64,000 nt of DNA. Origin: Nocardioides sp. S-1144 (GTDB lineage: Bacteria > Actinomycetota > Actinomycetes > Propionibacteriales > Nocardioidaceae). Position numbers and translations under genes: made by a program. The notes beneath the pieces are model-generated. The model did not search any database. It was not told the DNA's origin and saw only the letters and a program-made list of their open reading frames with translations. This document shows, one piece after another, positions 37,509-44,901 of this stretch. The DNA lies in the NCBI RefSeq assembly GCF_005954645.2, contig NZ_CP040695.2, positions 1,736,001 to 1,800,000 on the forward strand, written 5' to 3'. How positions within the stretch are numbered: position 1 is the stretch's first letter; each line of letters starts with the position of its first letter.

Positions 37509-38988
37509 CCCGAAGGGCTTCCTGAAGCAGGGCCGCGAGGTGGCGGCCCGCCGCCCCGTCGAGGAGCGCGTCCAGGACTGGAACGAGGTCTACCCGGGCT
37601 CGGCCGGGCGGGCGCTCCTGCCGATCATCACCCAGCAGGCGGGCCGCTGCATGGACTGCGGCATCCCGTTCTGCCACCAGGGCTGCCCGCTCGGCAACAT
37701 CATCCCCGAGTGGAACGACCTGGTCTGGCGCGACGACTGGGAGGGCGCCATCGAGCGCCTGCACGCGACCAACAACTTCCCGGAGTTCACCGGACGCCTG
37801 TGCCCCGCGCCCTGCGAGACCGCCTGCGTGCTCGGGATCAACCAGGACCCCGTGACCATCAAGAACGTCGAGGTCTCGATCATCGACCGGGCCTGGGAGT
37901 CCGGGCTGGTGCGCCCGCAGGCCCCGGAGTGGCTCTCGGGCCGCACCGTCGCCGTCATCGGGTCGGGCCCGGCCGGTCTCGCCGCCGCCCAGCAGCTGAC
38001 CCGCGCCGGCCACACGGTCGCCGTCTACGAGCGGGCCGACAAGATCGGCGGCCTGCTGCGCTACGGCATCCCCGAGTTCAAGATGGAGAAGAAGCACCTC
38101 GACAAGCGGCTCGAGCAGATGCGGCGCGAGGGCACCGTCTTCCGCACCGGCATCGAGGTCGGCACCGAGGAGTCGGGGCTGACCACCGAGAAGCTCCGCG
38201 ACCGCTACGACGCCGTCGTCCTGGCCATGGGCTCCACCGAGGCGCGCGACCTGCCGGTGCCCGGTCGCGAGCTGGGTGGCATCCACCAGGCCATGGAGTT
38301 CCTGCCGCAGGCCAACCGGGCCGCGGTCGGCGACCCGGCGACCACCGACGGCTCCGAGCAGGTGGTGGCGACCGGCAAGAACGTCGTCATCATCGGCGGC
38401 GGCGACACCGGTGCCGACTGCCTCGGCACCTCGACCCGGCACGGCGCGGCCTCGATCACGCAGCTGGAGATCATGCCGGAGCCGCCGAGCACGCGGCCCT
38501 CGGGCCAGCCGTGGCCGACGTACCCGATGACGTTCCGCGTCTCCTCGGCCCACGAGGAGGCCGGCGAGCGCGTCTACGCCGTCTCGACCAAGGAGTTCCT
38601 CGGCGACGCCGACGGCAACGTCCGCGCGCTGGTCCTGGTCGACGTCGTCTTCGAGGGCGGCCGGCTGGTCGAGATCGAGGGCTCCGAGCGCGAGATCCCG
38701 GCCGAGCTGGTGCTGTTCGCCATGGGCTTCGTCGGGCCTCAGAAGCAGGGCCTGGTCGAGCAGCTCGGCGTCGACCTCGACGAGCGCGGCAACGTCGCGC
38801 GCGACCAGCACTACATGACCTCGGTCAGCGGTGTCTTCTCCGCCGGCGACTGTGGCCGCGGGCAGTCGCTCATCGTCTGGGCCATCGCCGAGGGCCGGGC
38901 GGCGGCCGCCGCCGTCGACACCTACCTGACCGGCTCGACGGCGCTCCCGGCGCCGATCCCGCCGACCGCGCGACCGTTGGTGGTCTGA
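37501..38988 (+). CDS. gltD: Glutamate synthase small subunit
   Basis: 495 residues. FAD/NADPH protein that passes electrons to GltB. N-terminal Cys clusters for 4Fe-4S centres: [17 protein letters not shown] and [16 protein letters not shown]-binding [17 protein letters not shown] (about 150-166) and NADPH-binding [15 protein letters not shown] (about 297-311) follow, then the FAD motif [16 protein letters not shown] lies inside the gltB end (8-nt overlap), consistent with 1:1 production. A strong hairpin follows. Confidence 0.97.
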   Translation: MADPKGFLKQGREVAARRPVEERVQDWNEVYPGSAGRALLPIITQQAGRCMDCGIPFCHQGCPLGNIIPEWNDLVWRDDWEGAIERLHATNNFPEFTGRLCPAPCETACVLGINQDPVTIKNVEVSIIDRAWESGLVRPQAPEWLSGRTVAVIGSGPAGLAAAQQLTRAGHTVAVYERADKIGGLLRYGIPEFKMEKKHLDKRLEQMRREGTVFRTGIEVGTEESGLTTEKLRDRYDAVVLAMGSTEARDLPVPGRELGGIHQAMEFLPQANRAAVGDPATTDGSEQVVATGKNVVIIGGGDTGADCLGTSTRHGAASITQLEIMPEPPSTRPSGQPWPTYPMTFRVSSAHEEAGERVYAVSTKEFLGDADGNVRALVLVDVVFEGGRLVEIEGSEREIPAELVLFAMGFVGPQKQGLVEQLGVDLDERGNVARDQHYMTSVSGVFSAGDCGRGQSLIVWAIAEGRAAAAAVDTYLTGSTALPAPIPPTARPLVV

Positions 38989-39002
38989 GCCACCCCGGCC
39001 GA

Positions 39003-39040
39003 GCCCGCGAGGCCCCGACCACCGGTCGGGCCTCGCGGGC
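39003..39040 (+). terminator. Terminator-like hairpin after gltD
   Basis: The arm at 39003-39020 (starting GCCCGCGAGG) pairs with 39024-39040 (ending CCTCGCGGGC) over 17 bp with a single bulged C and a 3-nt loop. No T tract. Confidence 0.7.
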
Positions 39041-39124
39041 ACGGGCGGCGGGCTCGTGGCGCGCCGGATCGCCCCGCGGTCGCCCCGAGTTTCACGACTC
39101 GCCACGATCGCCACCCCGAATCGT

Positions 39125-39153
39125 TCTTGGATCGTTCCAAGACCGAGTAGGGT
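39125..39153 (+). promoter_or_regulatory. pyk promoter with inverted repeat over the -35 region
   Basis: -10 box TAGGGT (39148-39153) is 6 nt before the GTG at 39160, so the mRNA should be leaderless. TCTTGGA (39125-39131) and TCCAAGA (39136-39142) form a 7-bp inverted repeat with TCGT between, covering the -35 region, a likely operator position. Confidence 0.5.
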
Positions 39154-39159
39154 AGGCAC

Positions 39160-40623
39160 GTGCGTAGAGCAAAGATCGTCTGCACCCTGGGTCCGGCCAC
39201 GAGCTCCGAGCGGAGGATCCGTGAGCTGGTGTACGCCGGCATGGATGTCGCCCGGCTGAACATGAGCCACGGCACCCACGCCGACCACGCCGAGTCCTAC
39301 CGCCTCGTCCGCGAGGCCGCCGACGCCTCGGGTCGCGGCGTCGGGATCTTCGCGGACCTGCAGGGCCCCAAGATCCGGCTGGCGACGTTCGCCGAGGGCT
39401 TCGCGATCCTCGAGCGCGGCCAGCGGTGGACCATCACGACCCGCGAGGTCCCCGGCGACGGCGACGTCGGCGGGACGTCGTACCAGGGCCTGCCGGGCGA
39501 CGTGCGGACCGGCGACCCGATCCTCATCGACGACGGCAAGGTGCGCCTGCGCGTGCTCCAGGTCGACGGCACCGACGTCCACACCGAGGTGCTCGTCGGC
39601 GGCCGCGTGAGCAACCACAAGGGCATCAACCTGCCCGGCGTGGCGGTCTCGGTGCCCGCGATGTCGGAGAAGGACATCGCCGACCTCCGCTTCGCGCTCA
39701 GCCTCAGCGTCGACTTCATCGCCCTGAGCTTCGTGCGCGACGCCAAGGACGTCGAGGACGTGCGGCGGATCATGCGCGAGGAGGGGCAGGTGCTGCCCGT
39801 CATCGCCAAGATCGAGAAGCCGCAGGCCATCGAGAACCTCGACGAGGTCATCGAGGCCTTCGACGGCTTCATGGTCGCCCGCGGCGACCTGGCCGTCGAG
39901 TGCCCCCTCGAGGACGTGCCGTTCCTGCAGAAGGAGATCGTGCGCAAGGCCCGGCTGAACGCCAAGCCGGTCATCGTCGCGACCCAGATGCTCGAGTCGA
40001 TGATCACCAGCCCGGCGCCCACCCGCGCCGAGGCCAGCGACGTCGCGAACGCCGTCCTCGACGGCGCGGACGCGGTGATGCTGTCGGGCGAGACCAGCGT
40101 CGGCGACCACCCGATCCACGTCGTGGAGACGATGGCCCGGATCATCACCTCCACCGAGAACCACGCGCTCGAGCAGGTCGAGTCCGGCCAGATCACCGCG
40201 ATCGCCTGGGACCCGCACACCCGCGGCGGCGTGATCGCCAAGGCGGCCGAGGAGGTCGCGGCCCGCGTCGGCGCGAAGTACGTCGTCGCCTTCACCCAGA
40301 GCGGCGACTCGGCCAAGCGGCTCGCCCGGCTGCGCAGCGCGATCCCGACCCTCGCCTTCACCCCCGAGAACCGGGTGCGCTCGCAGCTCTCGCTCACCTG
40401 GGGCGTCGAGACGTTCCGGACCGTGGCGGTCGACCACACCGACGAGATGGTCCGTCAGGTCGACGAGCAGCTGCTCGCGATCGGCCGGGTCGAGGAGGGC
40501 GACCTCGTCGTCATCGTCGCGGGTAGCCCGCCCGGCATCCCCGGCTCCACGAACGCGCTGCGCATCCACCGGATGGGCGACGCGATCAACGAGGCCGCCC
40601 CGGCCTACCGCCGCCAGGGCTGA
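39160..40623 (+). CDS. pyk: Pyruvate kinase
   Basis: 487 residues, a class II-like bacterial pyruvate kinase producing pyruvate and ATP from PEP. Motifs: KIVCTLGPATSSERRI, ARLNMSHGTHADH, DLQGPKIRLA, ALSFVRDAKDV, the active-site KIEKPQAIENLDEVI and MVARGDLAVE, TQMLESMITSPAPTRAEASD, and AVMLSGETSVGD. The C-terminal allosteric domain is complete. GTG 39160 gives MRRAKIVCTLGPA, the conserved start. Stand-alone gene with a leaderless promoter. Confidence 0.97.
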   Translation: MRRAKIVCTLGPATSSERRIRELVYAGMDVARLNMSHGTHADHAESYRLVREAADASGRGVGIFADLQGPKIRLATFAEGFAILERGQRWTITTREVPGDGDVGGTSYQGLPGDVRTGDPILIDDGKVRLRVLQVDGTDVHTEVLVGGRVSNHKGINLPGVAVSVPAMSEKDIADLRFALSLSVDFIALSFVRDAKDVEDVRRIMREEGQVLPVIAKIEKPQAIENLDEVIEAFDGFMVARGDLAVECPLEDVPFLQKEIVRKARLNAKPVIVATQMLESMITSPAPTRAEASDVANAVLDGADAVMLSGETSVGDHPIHVVETMARIITSTENHALEQVESGQITAIAWDPHTRGGVIAKAAEEVAARVGAKYVVAFTQSGDSAKRLARLRSAIPTLAFTPENRVRSQLSLTWGVETFRTVAVDHTDEMVRQVDEQLLAIGRVEEGDLVVIVAGSPPGIPGSTNALRIHRMGDAINEAAPAYRRQG

Positions 40624-40651
40624 CCCCGGCTGCCGGCCCCGCGAGGGACCG

Positions 40652-41242
40652 TCAGGGCGCCCAGTCGAGCGTCGAGTCGTAGGCCGCGACGTCGCACAGC
40701 GCGTCGGGCGGCTGCACGAGCAGCGGCTGCGCCAGCGTCCTCTCGTGGGCGCCGCCGGCGTCGGTGTAGCGCACGACGACGCCGTCGAGGTGCCCGGCCG
40801 CGGCGGGGTCGGTGAGCTGCACGGCCACCAGGACGGCGTGCTGCCCGTCGCCGGGTGCGAGTCGCAGCCCGGGCAGGTCGCGGCGGGTCTCCCAGGTGGC
40901 GAGCGAGTCGGCGAGATCGGCGTTCGGCAGCGGGGGGTAGTCGAGGACGACGCCCTGCACCGTGCTCCGGCCGGCGAACGCGACGGCGGACTGCTCGATC
41001 ACCTCGAGCCCGACGGAGCGGTCGAGGTCGACGCCGTCGAGCACCGTCGCGCTGCTCGGCGTGAGGCTGCCGGGCAGGAGGATCAGCTGGCCCTCGGGGT
41101 CGGCGACCGCGCACTGCGCCCGCTGACCCGGTCCGGACGGCGCCGCGGTGGCCGGGTCCGGCGGCGACCCGGTGCCGTCGTCCGCGGCACAGGCCGCGAG
41201 CGCCAGCAGCGACACCACGGCGACGGCGACGGTGCGGTCCAC
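40652..41242 (-). CDS. Putative secreted lipoprotein, unknown function
   Basis: 196 residues. Signal peptide VAVAVVSLLALAAC gives a lipobox LAAC (Cys about 18); the mature protein begins with a Pro/Ser/Gly linker to about residue 40. The remaining beta-rich part has two Cys, no known enzyme motif, and contains ALATWETRR-like and HAVLVAVQLTDPA segments that could form an Ig-like sandwich. GTG at 41240-41242 is chosen over an ATG nine codons upstream because TATGCT sits 6 nt before it. It is convergent with pyk. Confidence 0.75.
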   Translation of the reverse strand: MDRTVAVAVVSLLALAACAADDGTGSPPDPATAAPSGPGQRAQCAVADPEGQLILLPGSLTPSSATVLDGVDLDRSVGLEVIEQSAVAFAGRSTVQGVVLDYPPLPNADLADSLATWETRRDLPGLRLAPGDGQHAVLVAVQLTDPAAAGHLDGVVVRYTDAGGAHERTLAQPLLVQPPDALCDVAAYDSTLDWAP

Positions 41243-41248
41243 CGCGCC

Positions 41249-41254
41249 AGCATA
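41249..41254 (-). promoter_or_regulatory. -10 box TATGCT, leaderless start of the lipoprotein gene
   Basis: Minus strand: TATGCT, 6 nt, GTG. Confidence 0.5.
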
Positions 41255-41275
41255 GGAGCCGGCGGTCACGCCGCG

Positions 41276-42055
41276 TCAGGTCTTCGGGCCGATCAGCTCG
41301 TCGAGCCGCGCGACCGCCTCGCGCCGCGAGACGCTGATGCAGTTCCAGCGACTCTGCCGCCACGGCACCTCGACCAGGTCCAGGCCCCAGCAGCACAGCT
41401 CGCGGATGTCGGCGCTCACGTTGGTGAACTGCCAGCGCGGGTAGTCGTAGCGCTTGAGCCCACCGGCCACCGGACGTGTCGCCCAGTTGCGCACACGGCA
41501 GCCGTCGGAGTGGAAGAGGCCGCGGAGGAAGGCAGCAGGGTTCGCCTCGACCACTCGTCTTTGCCAGTCGTCCAACACGATCGGCCGGTCGTGCTTGCGG
41601 CCTGGTCCGTGCTGCGGGAACAGGCACGGCCAGTGCTTCCAGGACACTGTCGTCACCACGGCGCCGGGGACGTCCCGGGTGTGGGGTCGCCCGCCGGGTT
41701 TGACGATCGACATGATGTCGCGCAACCGAGCGTTGTCATCCCGGTACTGACGGTCGTTGACGACGTGCAGGTTGTGGACGCCACGTCGGCCGAGGGTGAT
41801 GTGACCGTCGCCGAGGTACCAGCCCAGCAGCTCGGCGTACTCCGCGTCGGCCAGGATGCCGTTGCCGCAACGGGGGCAGTCGGGTGCGAGGTGGGTCTGC
41901 CCGCGCAGCTGTCCCTGGCGCTGGTAGAGCCGTCGCCACCTCCGGATCGTCTTGACGGCGACTCCGTGCTTGGCGGCGTTGTCGGCATCGCGCATGCCAG
42001 CATCGGAGTCGCGAAGCGCCGACTCGACGGTGGACCAGGGGCGAACGTGGGGCAC
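41276..42055 (-). CDS. HTH / CxxC / LAGLIDADG-type protein next to tRNA-Leu
   Basis: 259 residues from GTG 42055. Residues about 22-42 look like a helix-turn-helix ending VKTIRRWRRLY, a Cys pair CPRC is at 60-63, and two LAGLIDADG-like helices follow: LLGWYLGDGHI (76-86) and FLRGLFHSDGCR (176-187), each with an acidic residue in the usual catalytic position. The layout is that of a single-chain two-motif homing-endonuclease fold with an added HTH. Free-standing actinobacterial proteins of this type are often labelled transcriptional regulator and lack a known role. Base composition is less GC-rich than neighbours. It starts 29 nt behind the tRNA-Leu 3' end. The start is uncertain; ATG 41995 would cut the HTH. 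Confidence 0.75.
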   Translation of the reverse strand: MPHVRPWSTVESALRDSDAGMRDADNAAKHGVAVKTIRRWRRLYQRQGQLRGQTHLAPDCPRCGNGILADAEYAELLGWYLGDGHITLGRRGVHNLHVVNDRQYRDDNARLRDIMSIVKPGGRPHTRDVPGAVVTTVSWKHWPCLFPQHGPGRKHDRPIVLDDWQRRVVEANPAAFLRGLFHSDGCRVRNWATRPVAGGLKRYDYPRWQFTNVSADIRELCCWGLDLVEVPWRQSRWNCISVSRREAVARLDELIGPKT

Positions 42056-42070
42056 ACGTCGATGGTGGCT

Positions 42071-42091
42071 GGCACCACCGACACTGGTGCC
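42071..42091. repeat. Inverted repeat spanning the tRNA-Leu 3' end
   Basis: GGCACCA (42071-42077) and TGGTGCC (42085-42091) are perfect complements 7 nt apart. On the minus strand the mature tRNA end GGCACCA is thus followed by its own complement in the trailer. Confidence 0.7.
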
Positions 42092-42170
42092 GGGTGCGGG
42101 ACTTGAACCCGCACGCCCAGAGGGCAACGCCTTTTGAGGGCGCCGTGTCTGCCGATTCCACCAACCCGGC
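42085..42170 (-). tRNA. tRNA-Leu (anticodon CAA)
   Basis: The minus strand folds as a class II tRNA. Acceptor arms GCCGGGT and ACCCGGC pair, discriminator A, and CCA is encoded (42085-42087). The D-arm, the anticodon loop CTCAAAA with anticodon CAA at 42134-42136 (reads UUG), a variable arm, and the T-loop GGTTCAAGTCC are all present. Confidence 0.96.
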
Positions 42171-42212
42171 CAGCGCACGAAACCCTAGCCCACGGCGGTC
42201 GGGCCCGGCGCA

Positions 42213-42241
42213 TTGCTCAAACACGATTAAGTAACTATACT
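42213..42241 (+). promoter_or_regulatory. Strong sigma-70-like promoter (TTGCTC-17-TATACT)
   Basis: TTGCTC (42213-42218), a 17-nt spacer and TATACT (42236-42241) lie in an AT-rich island that stands out in this genome. It would drive the small gene at 42277. Confidence 0.7.
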
Positions 42242-42276
42242 TTGGGACTCCATCACCAGACCGCCGGGAGCACGCC

Positions 42277-42459
42277 GTGTGGAACCTCTTGGGCTGGGCC
42301 GCGGCCAGCAACGAGCACGCGATCGAGAACGCCCGGGCCGGAGCCACCGCGTGCGGACGGCGCCGGGTCGAGCGGGCCGAGGTCGCGCACTACCTGGCCT
42401 CGCGGACGCCGCCCGCCGGGCCCCACGTCGGGACCTACGGGTCGGAGCACCCGGCCTGA
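42277..42459 (+). CDS. Small protein of 60 residues, unknown function
   Basis: Starts MWNLLGWAAASNEHAIENAR with GTG 42277 and a GGGAG site 6 nt upstream. The N-terminal half looks like one amphipathic helix, followed by RRRVERAEVAHYLASRTPP and a Gly/Pro-rich end. No cysteine pair or membrane segment. I judge it real because it follows the best promoter in the window at a sensible distance and fills the gap before the regulator gene. No function can be assigned. Confidence 0.6.
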   Translation: MWNLLGWAAASNEHAIENARAGATACGRRRVERAEVAHYLASRTPPAGPHVGTYGSEHPA

Positions 42460-42483
42460 GGCCGCGCCGACCCCGACCACCGA

Positions 42484-42489
42484 TAGGTT
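42484..42489 (+). promoter_or_regulatory. -10 box TAGGTT, leaderless start of the ANTAR regulator
   Basis: TAGGTT, 6 nt, GTG at 42496. Confidence 0.6.
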
Positions 42490-42495
42490 GGGGCC

Positions 42496-43080
42496 GTGAA
42501 CCAGCCCACCGTCGTCATTGCCGAGGACGAGACCCTCATCCGGATGGACCTCGCCGAGATGCTGACCGACGAGGGGTACGCCGTCGTGGGTCAGGCCGGC
42601 GACGGGGCGCGGGCCATCGAGCTCGCCACCGAGCACCGGCCCGACCTGGTCATCCTCGACGTCAAGATGCCCGTCCTCGACGGGATCGCGGCCGCCGAGG
42701 CGATCGCGGCGAAGCGGATCGCCCCGGTCGTCATCCTGACCGCGTTCTCGCAGCGCGAGCTCGTGGAGCGCGCCCGCGACGCCGGGGCGATGGCCTACCT
42801 GGTCAAGCCGTTCACCCAGTCCGACCTGGTGCCGGCGATCGAGATGGCGCGGAGCCGGTTCGCCGAGCTGTCGCTGCTGGAGGCCGAGGTCAGCGACCTC
42901 ACCGAGCGGCTCGAGACCCGCAAGGCGGTCGACCGCGCCAAGGGCGTGCTGCAGAAGGAGCTCGAGCTGTCCGAGCCCGACGCCTTCCGCTGGATCCAGA
43001 AGACCGCGATGGACCTGCGGCTCTCGATGCGCCAGGTCGCCGACGGCGTCGTCGAGCACGGAGTTCCGGGCCGTTCCTGA
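42496..43080 (+). CDS. ANTAR-domain response regulator (PdtaR/AmiR-NasT type)
   Basis: 194 residues. A receiver domain (about 1-125) has the acidic pair in VVIAEDETLIRMDLAEML, the phosphoacceptor Asp in LVILDVKMPVLDG (about 55), Thr in VVILTAFSQ and Lys in YLVKPFT. The C-terminal ANTAR domain (about 130-190) includes ETRKAVDRAKGVLQKE and EPDAFRWIQKTAMDLRLSM, which bind RNA hairpins and act in antitermination. It resembles Rv1626 (PdtaR). No histidine kinase is adjacent. GTG 42496 is leaderless. Confidence 0.94.
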   Translation: MNQPTVVIAEDETLIRMDLAEMLTDEGYAVVGQAGDGARAIELATEHRPDLVILDVKMPVLDGIAAAEAIAAKRIAPVVILTAFSQRELVERARDAGAMAYLVKPFTQSDLVPAIEMARSRFAELSLLEAEVSDLTERLETRKAVDRAKGVLQKELELSEPDAFRWIQKTAMDLRLSMRQVADGVVEHGVPGRS

Positions 43081-43180
43081 CCCTCGACGGCAACTTGTCC
43101 TGCCTCGGGCGCTTCGACACGGAAAGATCACGAATCCGACAAGCCGTGGCGACGTGCTGCGCACGGGGGCGCTGCCGTAA

Positions 43181-43186
43181 TAGGTT
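43181..43186 (+). promoter_or_regulatory. Candidate -10 box TAGGTT of the binding-protein gene
   Basis: Gives a leader of about 45 nt that carries GGAGG (43228-43232) before the ATG at 43237. Confidence 0.45.
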
Positions 43187-43236
43187 GTGCCTCGTCGTCG
43201 GCATGAGCCACGACCTGTGATGACTCCGGAGGCCCC

Positions 43237-44595
43237 ATGAAACCCCTTAGCAAGAAGGCGCGACTCGGGATCGTCGCCGTTGCCAGCACGCTCGTGCTCG
43301 CCGCGTGTGGCGGCGAGGACGACAGCGACGGCGACGACACGCCGTCCGGCGGCGAGTCGAGCTCGAGCGCGGGCGGCGAGTCGAGCGCTCCGCCGGCCGA
43401 GGCGGCGGGGATGCAGCTGTACTTCGTCGACGGCAACACCGCCAACTACACCGAGGACTTCGACCCGGGCACCCTCGAGGGTGTCAAGGCGACCTACCCG
43501 GGCGCCGAGCTCGGCGACGACTTCCGCCAGCGGCTGCTCGGCGTCGACAAGAAGCTCAAGGACTTCACCTACGGTCCGGAGTCCTACGACGCCACGATCG
43601 TGGCGGCCCTCGCCGCGATCGCCGCGGGCGACGACTCCGGCACGGCGATCGGCTCCAACATGGCCGACGTCACCGGCGGTGGCGAGAAGTGCACCGAGTT
43701 CAAGGCGTGCGCCGACCTGCTCGCCGACGGTACCGACATCGACTACGACGGTGTCTCCGGCCCGATCGACCTCAACTCGACCGGCAGCCCGTCGGCCGCG
43801 ACGATCGGCATCTTCGAGTACGGCGCGGACAACAACTACGCGCCCGTCAACTTCGTGACCGGCCAGATCCCCGACGCGGCCGACGTGAAGCCCGACCAGG
43901 AGATCGCCAGCGTCAAGAAGGGCGACGGCAAGTTCGTCGTCGGCATGCTGCTGCCCTCGAGCGGTGACCTCGCCTTCCTCGGACCCCCGGAGTTCGCCGG
44001 CGTCGAGCTGGCGGTCAAGGAGATCAACGAGAACGGTGGCGTCAACGGGTCGCAGGCGACCTCGATCCGCGCCGACTCCGGTGACGGCACGCCGAACATC
44101 GCCCCGTCCGAGACCGACAAGCTCCTCTCCGGTGGCGCTGACGTCGTCATCGGTGCGGCGTCGTCCTCGGTCTCGCTGTCGGTCATCGACAAGATCACGC
44201 AGGCCGGTGTCGCCCAGATCTCGCCGGCGAACACCTCCACGGCCTTCGACACCTACGCCGACAGCGGCCTGTACTTCCGTACCGCGCCGTCCGACGTGCT
44301 CCAGGGCCAGGTCATGGCCTCGACCCTGATCGAGGACGGCAAGCAGAGCGTCGCGATCCTGGCTCGCCAGGACTCCTACGGTGAGGCGCTGGCCGAGAAC
44401 GTCCGCTCGTTCTACGAGGAGGCCGGCGGCAGCGTCGTCTCCTACCAGCTCTACTCGCCGGAGGCGGCCAACTACAACGCCGAGGTCCAGGCGATCGCTG
44501 CGGAGGACCCCGACGCGATCATCCTGATCAGCTTCGACGAGACCAAGAAGATCGTCCCGGCGCTCATCCAGGCCGGCCTCGGACAGGGCGAGTGA
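43237..44595 (+). CDS. Branched-chain amino-acid binding lipoprotein with circularly permuted domain order
   Basis: 452 residues. Signal and lipobox LVLAAC (Cys 24) are followed by a Ser/Gly/Glu linker to residue 58. LivK-family proteins normally begin the mature part with a segment like GMLLPSSGDLAFLGPPEF and end with a segment like CTEFKACADLLADGTDIDYD. Here the order is reversed: residues 59-224 (LYFVDGNTANY, CTEFKAC Cys pair at 152/158, DIDYDGVSGPI, EYGADNNYAPVNF) correspond to the usual C-terminal part. Residues about 225-452 (KFVVGMLLPSSGDLAF through ISFDETKKIVPALIQ) correspond to the usual N-terminal part. The frame is open throughout and the ends fall where the normal halves join. Convergent with the liv operon; good GGAGG site. 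Family assignment is strong; permutation is judged from remembered family order. Confidence 0.9.
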   Translation: MKPLSKKARLGIVAVASTLVLAACGGEDDSDGDDTPSGGESSSSAGGESSAPPAEAAGMQLYFVDGNTANYTEDFDPGTLEGVKATYPGAELGDDFRQRLLGVDKKLKDFTYGPESYDATIVAALAAIAAGDDSGTAIGSNMADVTGGGEKCTEFKACADLLADGTDIDYDGVSGPIDLNSTGSPSAATIGIFEYGADNNYAPVNFVTGQIPDAADVKPDQEIASVKKGDGKFVVGMLLPSSGDLAFLGPPEFAGVELAVKEINENGGVNGSQATSIRADSGDGTPNIAPSETDKLLSGGADVVIGAASSSVSLSVIDKITQAGVAQISPANTSTAFDTYADSGLYFRTAPSDVLQGQVMASTLIEDGKQSVAILARQDSYGEALAENVRSFYEEAGGSVVSYQLYSPEAANYNAEVQAIAAEDPDAIILISFDETKKIVPALIQAGLGQGE

Positions 44596-44625
44596 CCTCT
44601 CCGCGGTAGACACACCTTCTGAGGA

Positions 44626-44660
44626 GGGCCCCGGGTGCTTCGGCACCCGGGGCCCTTTCT
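44626..44660 (+). terminator. Intrinsic terminator of the binding-protein gene
   Basis: A perfect 13-bp stem (44626-44638 with 44643-44655), a TTCG tetraloop and TTTCT after it; a textbook Rho-independent terminator. Confidence 0.93.
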
Positions 44661-44825
44661 CGTTCCCCGGGCCCGGAGATGGCCACGGGGAGCCCCCAGG
44701 CGCTGCGCGGCCCGGCCACGGGACCGCGGTGCCCGCACCGGCGACCCAGGGGCGCCGTTCCAAGAGCGGGTCGCCGGCCGGCGACCCGCTCCGGTGGCCC
44801 GGGGCTCGGGGCCCTGGAACGGCAA

Positions 44826-44857
44826 CAGGCCCCCGGTGCAACCGCACCGGGGGCCTG
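44826..44857 (-). terminator. Terminator hairpin of the liv operon
   Basis: CAGGCCCCCGGTGC (44826-44839) and GCACCGGGGGCCTG (44844-44857) form a perfect 14-bp stem with a 4-nt loop, downstream of livF on the minus strand. Confidence 0.8.
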
Positions 44858-44901
44858 CTGGGTGGTCGCGCTGCGCGGGCAGCCGACCGGGGTCGAGCGG
44901 G

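Larger units (their letters stand above)
44596..44901. other. Gene-free 306-bp region between convergent liv genes, rich in hairpins
   Basis: Besides the two terminators it holds a 28-bp perfect palindrome at 44764-44791 (GAGCGGGTCGCCGG with its complement). An outer inverted repeat surrounds it: GCCGTTCCA (44754-44762) and TGGAACGGC (44815-44823). No plausible gene. The nested structure exceeds what two convergent terminators need. Confidence 0.75.

Noticed and set aside
41276..42170. Integrated element with attachment sites at tRNA-Leu
   Set aside because: No duplicate of the tRNA 3' end is seen at the other side of the LAGLIDADG gene, and no integrase is present.
43203..43220. Tiny frame MSHDL in the leader of the binding-protein gene
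   Set aside because: Five codons and no ribosome site of its own; too short to support as a regulatory leader peptide.
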